This document shows, in pieces, positions 7,346-15,440 of a stretch of DNA of 47,897 nt. The translations under genes and the position numbers were made by a program. Below the pieces are notes generated by a model. The model was not told the origin of the DNA. It worked only from the letters and a program-made list of their open reading frames with translations, and ran no database searches. Source of the DNA: Marinilabiliaceae bacterium JC017 (GTDB lineage: Bacteria; Bacteroidota; Bacteroidia; Bacteroidales; Marinilabiliaceae); assembly GCA_004296775.1 (NCBI GenBank), contig RHGE01000046.1, forward strand, positions 1 through 47,897, given 5' to 3'. Positions within the stretch are counted from its first letter, which is position 1. Each line of letters opens with the position of its first letter.

Positions 7346-9802
7346 ATGAAAAAAAACTTATCCCTCATCATATTATTCCAATTCATCATTGGCCTTTTCT
7401 CACTCAGCGGACAGGAAAGATTTTCCATAAAAGGTTCAGTCAAAGACACGCTTAATCAACCACTGGAATTTGTAAACGTGGTAATTAAAGAAACGTTACA
7501 AGGTGATGTCACCAATAAATCAGGTCGTTTCTCTCTCTACACCCCTAAACAATTTCCAATAACCATCCAGTTTTCGGCCATTGGCTTTCACCAAACCGAA
7601 CTTACCATTAATAAGGAATCTGAAAATAAATTCCTCGATATCACTTTATTTGCCAAACAGGAACAACTAGGTGAAGTGGATATCAAAGCCCGCCTTAATG
7701 ACCAATCTTTTGAAAAAATCAATCCGGAATTACTGGTAATACTACCAGATGCTTCAGGCGGTAACATCGAAGGATTGGTAAAAACGCAACTGGGCGTTGC
7801 CTCGAACAATGAACTGAGCTCTCAGTACCGGGTTCGCGGTGGAAACTTCGATGAAAACATGGTATATGTAAATGACATTGAAATCTACCGTCCCTTTCTG
7901 GTAAGATCAGGGCAGCAAGAAGGCCTCAGCTTCGTAAATCCGGATCTTGTCTCTTCACTAAACTTTTCATCAGGAGGATATAGCGCTGAATATGGAGACA
8001 AGATGTCCTCTGTTTTAGATATTAAATACAAACGTCCGACCAATTTTGCAGGATCGGCCAAAGCCAGTTTACTGGGGGCATCCACCCACCTGGAAGGCAG
8101 TTCACGCAACAACAAACTCACCTTTATTGGCGGAGTGCGTTATAAAACCAATAAATACCTTCTGGGCACCCTGGATGTTTCAGGCGACTACAACCCATCC
8201 TTTTTTGATGCCCAAGCATTTATTACCTATCAATTACATCCCAAATGGCAATTGGAAGCTCTTGGTTATTATTCGCAGAACGTTTATCATTTCGTGCCGG
8301 AAAACCGGGAAACAGTTTTTGGCACCATTAGCGATGTAAAAAAACTAAAGATCTACTTCGAAGGCCAGGAAAAAGATCTCTTTCAAACGGGATTAGGTGC
8401 AACAGGCCTCACCTTTTCTCCTAACCTTCAAAATCAAATTAAGTTTTTGGCTTCCGGCTTCAGAACCTATGAAGAGGAAACCTACGATATCCTTGGACAA
8501 TATTGGCTACAAGAGCTGGAAGCCGTGCCTGGCAAAGAGCCGGATCCTGACCAGGGAATTTCAAACATTGGCGTTGGAAGCTATTTAGAACATGCCCGTA
8601 ACGACTTATATGGCATCATTCAAAACATAGCATTGCAAGGGAAACACCGCATAAACAGTCACCTTTTATCCTGGGAAGTAAAATATCAACATGAGTGTTT
8701 CTCTGATTACATTAACGAATGGGAAATGCGGGATTCTGCCGGATATTCCATTCCCTATACCGGTGAAAAGATTGATTTGATATATGCCCTTAATGCCGAT
8801 CTGGATATCAATTCAAATCGCTTCATGTCCTATCTGCAAGATGAATACCAACTGGATATAAACAATGGGAAACTGTTTCTTAATTATGGGCTGCGCACCA
8901 GCTATTGGGATTTTAATAAAGAATGGCTGGTGAGTCCACGAGTTAATTTACAGTATGCCCCAGCATGGGAACGTGATATACGATTCCGACTGGCAAGCGG
9001 CATCTATTACCAATCTCCTTTATACAAAGAGTTACGAACGCCCGAAGGAAAACTAAATCGAGCTATCAAAGCACAAAAATCAGTTCATATTGTAGCAGGG
9101 ACCGACATCTATTTCTCAGTATGGGACCGCCCTTTTAAATTTACCACGGAAGCCTACTACAAACACTTAACCAACCTCATCCCTTACCAGGTCGACAACG
9201 TTCGAATCCGCTACCTGGGGAAAAATAATGCAAAAGGATATGCTACCGGCCTCGATCTGAAGATTAACGGCGAATTTGTTAAAGGCGTCGAGTCTTGGGC
9301 GAGTTTATCGCTCATGAAAACAGAAGAGGATATTCTGGATGATTTTTACATCGAAAAAGATGAAAACGGCGATGAGCAAATAATTCACCCAGGCTATATT
9401 CCCCGCCCCTCAGATCAACGGCTTAATTTCTCATTATTTTTCCAGGATTACCTCCCAAGTGATCCATCTTTTAAAGTGCACCTTAATTTGTTATATGGAA
9501 CAGGACTACCATTTGGCCCCCCGCAGTCAGAGCGTTATAAGGCAGTGAATCGAATGCCGGCTTACCGACGCGTTGACCTGGGGTTTTCAAAAGAGCTGAC
9601 GGGAGCCAACAAGCATCCCGAAGGAATTGGTCGATCAAAAACATTCAAGCACATCTGGCTGGGACTGGAAGTATTTAATCTGTTCAACATCAGCAACACC
9701 ATTTCTTACTTTTGGGTGACTGATATTAATAATCGTCAATACGCTGTTCCTAATTACCTGACCTCCCGTCGTATCAATTTAAAACTATCGGCCAGCTTTT
9801 AA
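7346..9802 (+). CDS. TonB-dependent outer membrane receptor
   Basis: 818 residues. An N-terminal signal peptide (about 1-22, ending FSLSG) is followed by a carboxypeptidase-regulatory-like domain (about 25-110, IKGSVKDTLNQPLEFVNVV). Next come a TonB plug (about 125-230, YRVRGGNFDENMVYVNDIEIY with the SAEYGDKMSS signature) and a C-terminal beta-barrel ending in a terminal Phe (LKLSASF). It takes up a substrate across the outer membrane using TonB energy. No SusD partner follows, which argues against a SusCD glycan system; the substrate is unknown. It stands alone, convergent with the putative antitoxin gene's promoter region and followed by rocD after 131 bases. Confidence 0.92.
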   Translation: MKKNLSLIILFQFIIGLFSLSGQERFSIKGSVKDTLNQPLEFVNVVIKETLQGDVTNKSGRFSLYTPKQFPITIQFSAIGFHQTELTINKESENKFLDITLFAKQEQLGEVDIKARLNDQSFEKINPELLVILPDASGGNIEGLVKTQLGVASNNELSSQYRVRGGNFDENMVYVNDIEIYRPFLVRSGQQEGLSFVNPDLVSSLNFSSGGYSAEYGDKMSSVLDIKYKRPTNFAGSAKASLLGASTHLEGSSRNNKLTFIGGVRYKTNKYLLGTLDVSGDYNPSFFDAQAFITYQLHPKWQLEALGYYSQNVYHFVPENRETVFGTISDVKKLKIYFEGQEKDLFQTGLGATGLTFSPNLQNQIKFLASGFRTYEEETYDILGQYWLQELEAVPGKEPDPDQGISNIGVGSYLEHARNDLYGIIQNIALQGKHRINSHLLSWEVKYQHECFSDYINEWEMRDSAGYSIPYTGEKIDLIYALNADLDINSNRFMSYLQDEYQLDINNGKLFLNYGLRTSYWDFNKEWLVSPRVNLQYAPAWERDIRFRLASGIYYQSPLYKELRTPEGKLNRAIKAQKSVHIVAGTDIYFSVWDRPFKFTTEAYYKHLTNLIPYQVDNVRIRYLGKNNAKGYATGLDLKINGEFVKGVESWASLSLMKTEEDILDDFYIEKDENGDEQIIHPGYIPRPSDQRLNFSLFFQDYLPSDPSFKVHLNLLYGTGLPFGPPQSERYKAVNRMPAYRRVDLGFSKELTGANKHPEGIGRSKTFKHIWLGLEVFNLFNISNTISYFWVTDINNRQYAVPNYLTSRRINLKLSASF

Positions 9803-9881
9803 TTTGTCAAGGATTACTGCCCGGCACACCATACCTGATAAAACTCAGGTATTAATCTGTAGGTTATTTGGTATAATCCTC

Positions 9882-9889
9882 TAATTTTG
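9882..9889 (+). promoter_or_regulatory. -7 box before ornithine aminotransferase
   Basis: TAATTTTG matches TAnnTTTG, 44 bases before the rocD start. No well-spaced -33 element was found. Confidence 0.4.
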
Positions 9890-9933
9890 TTACGAATCAA
9901 ATGAATACGTAACACTTAATTAAACCGTAGTTT

Positions 9934-11160
9934 ATGATAGAAACAAAAATGGCACCCCAGGACTACATTACCCGCGAAGACAAATTCGGAGCTCACAACT
10001 ACCACCCACTTCCTGTAGTATTAGATCGTGGCGAAGGCATTTATGTATGGGATGTAGAAGGAAAACGTTATTTTGACTTCCTGTCGGCTTATTCTGCTGT
10101 TAACCAAGGCCACTGTCACCCTAAAATCATCAATGCCCTTACCGAGCAAGCCAAAAAACTGACTCTTACCTCCCGTGCTTTCTACAGCAGCGTATTAGGT
10201 GAATACGAAGAATATATCACCAAATATTTTGGTTTTGACAAGGTATTACCCATGAACACCGGAGCAGAGGCAGATGAAACAGCCTTGAAATTATGCCGCA
10301 AATGGGGATATGAAAAAAAAGGAATTCCTGAAAACGAAGCCAAAATTATCGTATGTGAAGGTAATTTCCATGGTCGCACCATCACTATCATTTCCATGTC
10401 GACCGATCCTGAATCATATAAAGGATTTGGTCCTTATACCCCTGGATTTATCACCGTCCCCTATAACGACGTTGCAGCATTAGAAAAAGCACTTGAAGAT
10501 CCTAATGTAGCAGGTTTCCTTGTTGAACCGATTCAGGGCGAAGCCGGAGTTTACGTACCTGAAGACGGCTACCTGAAAAAGGCTCATGAACTATGTAAGT
10601 CCAAAAATGTCTTGTTCATTGCCGATGAAGTACAAACAGGTATTGCCCGTACCGGAAAATTATTAGCCTGTGATCACGAAGGCGTACGTCCTGATATATT
10701 AATTCTTGGTAAAGCAATCTCCGGTGGTGTATTTCCAGTCTCTGCCGTCTTTGCCGACGATGATGTAATGTTAGTTATAAAACCGGGTGAACACGGTTCA
10801 ACCTATGGCGGAAATCCCCTTGGCTGTAAAGTAGCCATTGCCGCCCTTGATGTAGTTAAAGAAGAGAAGCTAGCAGAAAACGCCGAACGACTCGGAAAAA
10901 TATTCCGCGAAGAGTTGAGAAATATCAAATCTGATATGATCGAACTTGTTCGTGGAAAAGGACTTTTGAATGCGGTTATTATCAAACCAAAGAATGGTAA
11001 AAAGGCTTGGGATGTATGTGTTGCAATGAAAGAAAACGGTTTAATTGCCAAACCAACACATGAGCACATCATTCGTTTTGCCCCACCATTGGTAATCAAT
11101 GAAGAGCAACTACGCGAAGCTATTGAAATAATCAAAAAGACTTTAGCTCAGTTTGACTAA
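9934..11160 (+). CDS. rocD: Ornithine aminotransferase (ornithine-oxo-acid transaminase)
   Basis: 408 residues, the family's standard length. This class III PLP-dependent aminotransferase converts ornithine and 2-oxoglutarate to glutamate-5-semialdehyde and glutamate. The PLP lysine is K260 in [14 protein letters not shown]. Other hallmarks are [19 protein letters not shown], the phosphate-binding region GNFHGRT, and [15 protein letters not shown] with the Asp that contacts the PLP ring nitrogen. The N-terminal [13 protein letters not shown] is typical of ornithine aminotransferases rather than acetylornithine enzymes. The gene is monocistronic: it is preceded by a -7 box and followed at once by a terminator. 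Confidence 0.95.
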   Translation: MIETKMAPQDYITREDKFGAHNYHPLPVVLDRGEGIYVWDVEGKRYFDFLSAYSAVNQGHCHPKIINALTEQAKKLTLTSRAFYSSVLGEYEEYITKYFGFDKVLPMNTGAEADETALKLCRKWGYEKKGIPENEAKIIVCEGNFHGRTITIISMSTDPESYKGFGPYTPGFITVPYNDVAALEKALEDPNVAGFLVEPIQGEAGVYVPEDGYLKKAHELCKSKNVLFIADEVQTGIARTGKLLACDHEGVRPDILILGKAISGGVFPVSAVFADDDVMLVIKPGEHGSTYGGNPLGCKVAIAALDVVKEEKLAENAERLGKIFREELRNIKSDMIELVRGKGLLNAVIIKPKNGKKAWDVCVAMKENGLIAKPTHEHIIRFAPPLVINEEQLREAIEIIKKTLAQFD

Positions 11161-11165
11161 AATAT

Positions 11166-11192
11166 AAAAGCTGCTTCCGGGCAGCTTTTTTT
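11166..11192 (+). terminator. Terminator of rocD
   Basis: AAAAGCTGC and GCAGCTTTT flank TTCCGG and are followed by a T run, 6 bases after the stop codon. Confidence 0.9.
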
Positions 11193-11384
11193 ATCTTCCA
11201 GCAATCCCTTCTTCCATCAAAAATTCAACCAACACCATCTTGCCTTAAATTTTTGGATTAACTCTATAGCCATGGAGTTCACCTCTACCCCCATCCCGAA
11301 AAGCGAACCGGTTATTCAAATTTAATCCCTTGGGATTAGGATTATCTGAAGGTTAAAAATCTTTAATTCAGATTAACTATAAAT

Positions 11385-11580
11385 AATGCCTGGCAAATTC
11401 CAGGAGGCTTCTTTGCCACAAAGTTGAAGGCTGGGAAAAGCCAGGCTGTTCTTTTGTGACAAAGTTGGTACTTGGGAAAAACCAGCATGCTTTTTTACAA
11501 CAAAGTTGGTGCCTGGGAAAAGCCAGGAGGCTTCTTTGTCGCAGAAATAGTAGCTAGAAAAAACCAGAAGGCATTAATCA
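11385..11580. repeat. 41-base hairpin tandem repeat, family 1
   Basis: AAAGTTG recurs at 11420, 11461 and 11502, an exact 41-base period, with diverged units on either side (about 4 to 5 units in all). A unit contains GCCTGG-GAAA-AGCCAGG-type stem-loops nested between ACAAAG and CTTTGT, so each unit can fold as a two-level hairpin. There are no spacers, so it is not a CRISPR array. It occupies most of the 660-base gene-free interval 11161-11821. Confidence 0.8.
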
Positions 11581-11637
11581 ATTATTAGAGCCCCCTTCAG
11601 GATAATATTTTCAATAAGACAAAATCAAGAACAATAA

Positions 11638-11690
11638 CGATTAGTGATTAAATTGACCATTTAACGCGCTACGCTTTTAACTGGTTTTTA
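11638..11690. repeat. Palindromic dispersed element, copy 1
   Basis: A segment with the imperfect palindrome CCA-TTAA-GCG-nTA-CGC-TTAA-TGG at 11657-11684. It matches 45288-45340 over about 50 bases, including GATTAATGATTAAA-like flanks. Confidence 0.6.
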
Positions 11691-11821
11691 ATCATCTATC
11701 AGCATTACACCTCTGTCATTTTGAAATATGTTTGGTATAACTATCTCATAGCTCGTATGATCACATATATTTTTTATAAATTTAGAAACTGAATATCCCG
11801 TTACTTTAACGAAACCGCAAC

Positions 11822-12340
11822 ATGGAAAAAAAAGAAACTTATCTTGCTTTACTAAACGATCAACTACACAAACTGGATGAAAAATCCTTTGACCTTTCAG
11901 CCTGGAAACGTGGTACTACATTAATCATGGAAACCATATTTGGCTTAAATGCCCCCCAGGTAAAAGCCATTGAGAAGATTGACTATGCCTATAGCAGTTG
12001 GGCGCTGAGAGATGAATCAGGTGCTACAGATCCTGTAAAAACAGCTTGCCGGTCAACCCTTGAAGTTATCATCCGGGAAGTAGAGTTAATGGATATATCC
12101 CCCGCTAAAAAAGAAAAAACACCCCTTACCGATAAAGAACTCAATTTCATCTGGGATTCTTTTGAGAATGAATTAACCGGTGCTTCAGTAAAAAAATTAA
12201 AACAACTTCTGTTGGCCACCGAAATTCAACCTCTCGAAGTCGAAAAATTTTTAAAAGATTTGCCCGGACAAACAACCGTCACCTTGCTTCAGGCAATCAT
12301 CTCAGCCCCACAATTCACTGAATGGCTAACAAAGCAATAA
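11822..12340 (+). CDS. Hypothetical protein
   Basis: 172 residues, not recognised. It has no signal peptide or membrane segment and is predicted mostly helical, with charged and Leu-rich stretches such as LLNDQLHKLDEK at the N-terminus and a Lys/Glu-rich middle. The ATG at 11822 gives a plausible N-terminus directly after an A-rich leader. It is followed on the same strand, 45 bases later, by another small cytoplasmic protein, and the two may form a transcript. Codon use matches neighbouring genes, which supports it being real. Confidence 0.7.
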   Translation: MEKKETYLALLNDQLHKLDEKSFDLSAWKRGTTLIMETIFGLNAPQVKAIEKIDYAYSSWALRDESGATDPVKTACRSTLEVIIREVELMDISPAKKEKTPLTDKELNFIWDSFENELTGASVKKLKQLLLATEIQPLEVEKFLKDLPGQTTVTLLQAIISAPQFTEWLTKQ

Positions 12341-12385
12341 CTATTATTTTTAAGTTCCGGGCTCATCGGCCGCTAGCTTTTTTAT

Positions 12386-12751
12386 ATGATTTCTTATTCC
12401 AGATCCAACGACTTGTTTCGTATTATAATGAAAGGCCGCATTAACTTTAAAGACATTGCTACTTTCCTGAAGCAGTTAGAACAACTTAAAGATTTACCGG
12501 ACGATATGCGGCTTTTGTATGATATACAAGAAGCAGAGCTACATCTTTCTCTTAAGGAAATACGCAAGATATCTGAATTGGCTGAATCGGTAACTAAAAA
12601 TTCATTAAGCGTAAAAACAGCTTTTCATGTGACAAAACCAATCATGACAGCCTTTTCGGTTATATTCGCCAAATCAAGAAAACCCGACCATACCCAAAGA
12701 AAACTTTTTTCCACGCAGGCATCAGCGCTTGAATGGCTTCAACACAATTAA
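12386..12751 (+). CDS. Hypothetical protein, STAS/SpoIIAA-like
   Basis: 121 residues with no membrane segment. The pattern of a beta-rich N-terminus (ISYSRSNDLFRIIMKGRINF), then LLYDIQEAELHLSL, then a long helix and a beta strand with a final helix (ASALEWLQHN) resembles the SpoIIAA-like/STAS fold of many small Bacteroidota proteins. That is a fold-level guess; no specific function follows. It lies 45 bases after the 172-residue hypothetical gene. Confidence 0.65.
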   Translation: MISYSRSNDLFRIIMKGRINFKDIATFLKQLEQLKDLPDDMRLLYDIQEAELHLSLKEIRKISELAESVTKNSLSVKTAFHVTKPIMTAFSVIFAKSRKPDHTQRKLFSTQASALEWLQHN

Positions 12752-12765
12752 AAAACGCCAGATAA

Positions 12766-12792
12766 AATAGATCGTTAGATTTTAGATAATAG
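12766..12792 (+). repeat. MITE left-end fragment
   Basis: AATAGATCGTTAGATTTTAG and the following ATAATAG match the left 28 bases of the MITE at 38197-38332, lacking only the first C. No matching right end is found downstream, so the copy is truncated. It abuts the segment shared with 136-164. Confidence 0.6.
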
Positions 12793-12888
12793 TCAGAGAT
12801 GGCCATTGTGCATATTGACATCAAGCTAATAACTTAACATGCGGGTTAGTTGATGTATAGGTTTTAGTTCTTCAGTAATAGTTTTATT

Positions 12889-13090
12889 GGGACGTTGTCC
12901 CAAACCCTACTTCATTTTTGGCATTGCCCCAAAAACGAAGCAAAAAACGCTAGTCAAATAAACGCTTCCGCCCACCTCCTTGATGAATTTTTTCCAACCC
13001 ACAGGCCAGAATTCCCGCATTCATCTTCGTCGCGCCCTCGCCGGCCCGCTTATTTGACCGGCTCCCGCGCTTCCCAACATCATGGTCTTT
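12889..13090 (+). repeat. 200-base dispersed element, copy 2
   Basis: About 85% identical by eye to the reverse complement of 46740-46942, with the end part also matching 1-95. It holds the GGGAC-GTT-GTCCC hairpin, a CTTCATTTTTGG / CCAAAAACGAAG hairpin, and GTCAAATAA ... TTATTTGAC further in. An open frame (12895-13104, 69 codons) keeps the same register and peptide pattern as in copy 3 (AKNASQINASAHLLDEF). Similar short open frames are commonly annotated as hypothetical proteins in this phylum, as I recall; whether it is translated is unknown. Confidence 0.8.
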
Positions 13091-13243
13091 TTCGTATTTG
13101 TTGAGTAAATGCAAGCTTGTTATATTATAGACTTGGGCCTGACATTACATCTTATTCATTTATCACCTCAGTGATAATACTGGTAAAAACTCGAGTTATT
13201 TCCTTCTTATCTCCTTGTTAAGCTATGAGAACTTGATATAGAT

Positions 13244-13251
13244 GGAGCATT
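13244..13251. repeat. Left 8-base target duplication of IS66 element
   Basis: GGAGCATT, identical to 15322-15329 on the other side of the insertion sequence. Confidence 0.9.
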
Positions 13252-13279
13252 GTATCCGTCTCCGGGTTACCCTATCAAA

Positions 13280-13326
13280 ATAAACACCCCATTAAATTGA
13301 GCAGTCAATTTGATGGGGTGTTTATA
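13280..13326 (-). terminator. Terminator of tnpC inside the IS
   Basis: ATAAACACCCCAT and ATGGGGTGTTTAT form a 13-base stem, with a second AATTGA/TCAATT stem inside. It starts 4 bases after the tnpC stop codon. Confidence 0.8.
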
Positions 13327-13329
13327 TCT

Positions 13330-14847
13330 CTATTGTGCCCACCTATCGGGTAGCAAGTTGCGCATTTGTTCGTTGGTCATCCCAGGAGATTCAGCCAGGT
13401 GTTGTATCACATCCTTGAAATATGAAAATGTATTCACCTCATTAAGCCTGCATGAAATAGCTAGAGAATATAGGGTAGCAGTTCTCAAGGCTCCGGCGTT
13501 GGAACCACAAAATAGGGAATTTCGACGACTGATGCTGATGTAACGCATTGGTCGTTCGATTATATTGTTGTCCAGGTCGTATTCGGTAGATGTGATAATG
13601 TTGTAAATGGACTCTAATTCGTTAAGACAGTATGCTGCCGCTTTGCCTAATATATGGTTAGGCAATATTTCGGGGTCTCGTTCTATTTCTCTGAGTTTCT
13701 TTTCCAGCTCCTTGTATATTTTCAGCGAAGCTTCTTTCCATTTTTCTTTCGGCTTCTTCTTTCGGATACTGTAAAACTTATTGTACAGGTCAATGATCTC
13801 CTGGGCTTTGGGTTGCTCCTGAATCTCTATAAATTTTCTTTTACAGTGCTGCACACAACCTAAGCGTATTGCTTTGGGGTAATCCCATCCTTCTAACACT
13901 TTGTATGAACTGTATCCATCGGTCTGTACAGCACCTTTATAATCTTCCGGTAAATAATCAGTAAACACCGTCTTACTTCTGGAGCCATTTTCGTAAATGA
14001 ACTGTATTAAATTGTTTTGGTGAGAAAAAGCACTCCAAAAATAGCCCTTCCGGCTTCCTTTGTCACCACCTAATATCGTGTGATAAGTTTCATCAAAATG
14101 AATATAGGAATCCTCTAAAATAGTATTCTTGAGCACAGACATTAACCTGTCAAGCAACTCTGCAGATTTTTCAATTAGTCCATGAGTAGTTGCCTTGGGA
14201 ATGTCAATTCCCATCTCGTTTAGGTATTTCATGATGCGTTCAACAGGCAAGCCGTACACATATCTTTGTTGGATCAGGTGTGCTAGCAATGAGCTGTCAA
14301 AATTAGAGTTCAGGAAAGGTGCTATAGGGGCTTTGCCTTCAAAAAAGTCATCGCCCATTCTGTATTTTTTACATCGATAGATATGTTTGATCAGACGCGG
14401 TGGAATATACTCATACCTTATCACATCGCGGTGAAAAAGATAAATGGCAGTCTTTTCGTCAAAACTGGCATCGGAAGGCAAAACATCCTCAACAAGCTCT
14501 TCAATATTATCGTATACTTTTCTTTTAGCCCCATTGTTACCTCTTTGCTTGGGTGTAGGCGCCGGAGGTTTGTTTTCTGAAACAGATGGGGTTTCCTTGC
14601 GTTTCTCAGTCTTTTTGGGAAGATTAACATTCACAAGGCGCTTCAATTTCTCAGCATCTTTATCCTTCTCTAAGATGGCTTTTTTTAAGGCAGCCAACTC
14701 TTCTGTTAACTCCTCCACGGTTTGAGATAAAGATTCTATGGTGCTAATTAATTTAGCATTTTGTCCTTGCAAAAAGGCCACTAACTCCCTGTCTGTCATG
14801 ACATAAAGATACAAAAATAGTGTGATTTTACCATGAGAAAACCACAC
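13330..14847 (-). CDS. tnpC: IS66-family transposase
   Basis: 505 residues, normal for TnpC. The N-terminal coiled coil (LISTIESLSQTVEELTEELAALKKAI) is followed by a linker rich in Lys and Pro. A zinc-binding/helix-turn-helix region follows (about 115-170), then the DDE catalytic core: HFDET (first Asp), then VQTDGYSSYKVLEGW (second Asp), and a C-terminal segment ending in NNIIERPMRYISISRRNSLFCGS with the catalytic Glu in NIIERP. The frame is intact. It is encoded 25 bases downstream of tnpB on the same strand. Confidence 0.96.
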   Translation of the reverse strand: MWFSHGKITLFLYLYVMTDRELVAFLQGQNAKLISTIESLSQTVEELTEELAALKKAILEKDKDAEKLKRLVNVNLPKKTEKRKETPSVSENKPPAPTPKQRGNNGAKRKVYDNIEELVEDVLPSDASFDEKTAIYLFHRDVIRYEYIPPRLIKHIYRCKKYRMGDDFFEGKAPIAPFLNSNFDSSLLAHLIQQRYVYGLPVERIMKYLNEMGIDIPKATTHGLIEKSAELLDRLMSVLKNTILEDSYIHFDETYHTILGGDKGSRKGYFWSAFSHQNNLIQFIYENGSRSKTVFTDYLPEDYKGAVQTDGYSSYKVLEGWDYPKAIRLGCVQHCKRKFIEIQEQPKAQEIIDLYNKFYSIRKKKPKEKWKEASLKIYKELEKKLREIERDPEILPNHILGKAAAYCLNELESIYNIITSTEYDLDNNIIERPMRYISISRRNSLFCGSNAGALRTATLYSLAISCRLNEVNTFSYFKDVIQHLAESPGMTNEQMRNLLPDRWAQ

Positions 14848-14872
14848 TATTTATTACCTTTTTCACTGTCTG

Positions 14873-15235
14873 TCAGAGTGTTGACTGTGCTTTTTGTCGC
14901 AGTTCGTTGCCACTACTTTTATGCTTTATGTCATTAACCATTTGATCAAGAATGTTGCGCTCAAGCTCAAAAAATGCACCTTCACTTAGTTGTTGTGGAA
15001 GGGAATAACACCCTAGTTCCAGCTTCTTGTTATAAAGAACAAATCCTTCCTTTTGCCATCGTAATACTTTGATAGATTTACGTGTCCTGCCGATGAATAC
15101 ATAACCATCTCCATTAAGCGCATCCATTTTGCCTGTAGTTTTTACCAGGTGATAGAGGGAATGAATTCCTTTTCGCATGTCAACAGGTTCTCGGAAAAAG
15201 TAGAATCGTGTATCGTCAGTAAAATTAAAAATCAT
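14873..15235 (-). CDS. tnpB: IS66 Orf2-like protein TnpB
   Basis: 120 residues, standard for IS66 Orf2. The diagnostic N-terminal block reads FYFFREPVDMRKGIHSLYHLV and is followed by DGYVFIGRTRKSIKVLRWQKEGFVLYNKKLE, which matches the family consensus (VFxxRrrxxiKxLxWdxxGfxlyxKrLE). It is required with TnpC for efficient transposition in characterised IS66 members, though its biochemical role is unclear. No tnpA precedes it in this element. Confidence 0.95.
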   Translation of the reverse strand: MIFNFTDDTRFYFFREPVDMRKGIHSLYHLVKTTGKMDALNGDGYVFIGRTRKSIKVLRWQKEGFVLYNKKLELGCYSLPQQLSEGAFFELERNILDQMVNDIKHKSSGNELRQKAQSTL

Positions 15236-15321
15236 AGTGTATCCTTTATTGTGAAATAATATGGATACAAAACTTCAAAGTTTTATCTCAATAAACTATA
15301 CGTTATTGTGGAGACGGTTAC

Positions 15322-15329
15322 GGAGCATT
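15322..15329. repeat. Right 8-base target duplication of IS66 element
   Basis: GGAGCATT, the direct repeat of 13244-13251. Confidence 0.9.
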
Positions 15330-15358
15330 TACACCCTTTTTACTAACTCTTGCAAGAG

Positions 15359-15401
15359 CAAAAAAGGCACTAAGGATAGCTCATCCTTAATGCCTTTTCT
15401 A
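15359..15401 (-). terminator. Terminator of the GH13 gene
   Basis: On the minus strand AAAAGGCATTAAGGAT and ATCCTTAGTGCCTTTT form a 16-base stem around a 4-to-6-base loop, followed by TT, about 40 bases after the stop codon. The IS66 element is inserted 30 bases beyond it, leaving the terminator intact. Confidence 0.85.
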
Positions 15402-15440
15402 TTTCATTTAATCATTGGTATAATGACCAATTTCAGAATT

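Larger units (their letters stand above)
13252..15321 (-). mobile_element. IS66-family insertion sequence, 2070 bases
   Basis: Ends are GTATCCGTCTCC (left) and GTAACCGTCTCC (right, read inwards), an inverted repeat with one mismatch in 12. Both are flanked by the exact 8-base duplication GGAGCATT, the length expected for IS66. It carries tnpB and tnpC on the minus strand; there is no room for tnpA between tnpB and the right end. Intact reading frames and an exact target duplication suggest recent insertion. It landed between a copy of the 200-base element and the terminator of the GH13 gene, disrupting no recognisable gene. Confidence 0.93.

Noticed and set aside
7346-9802. SusC-type glycan importer
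   Set aside because: At 818 residues it is shorter than typical SusC and has no SusD gene next to it, so only a general TonB-dependent receptor call is supported.
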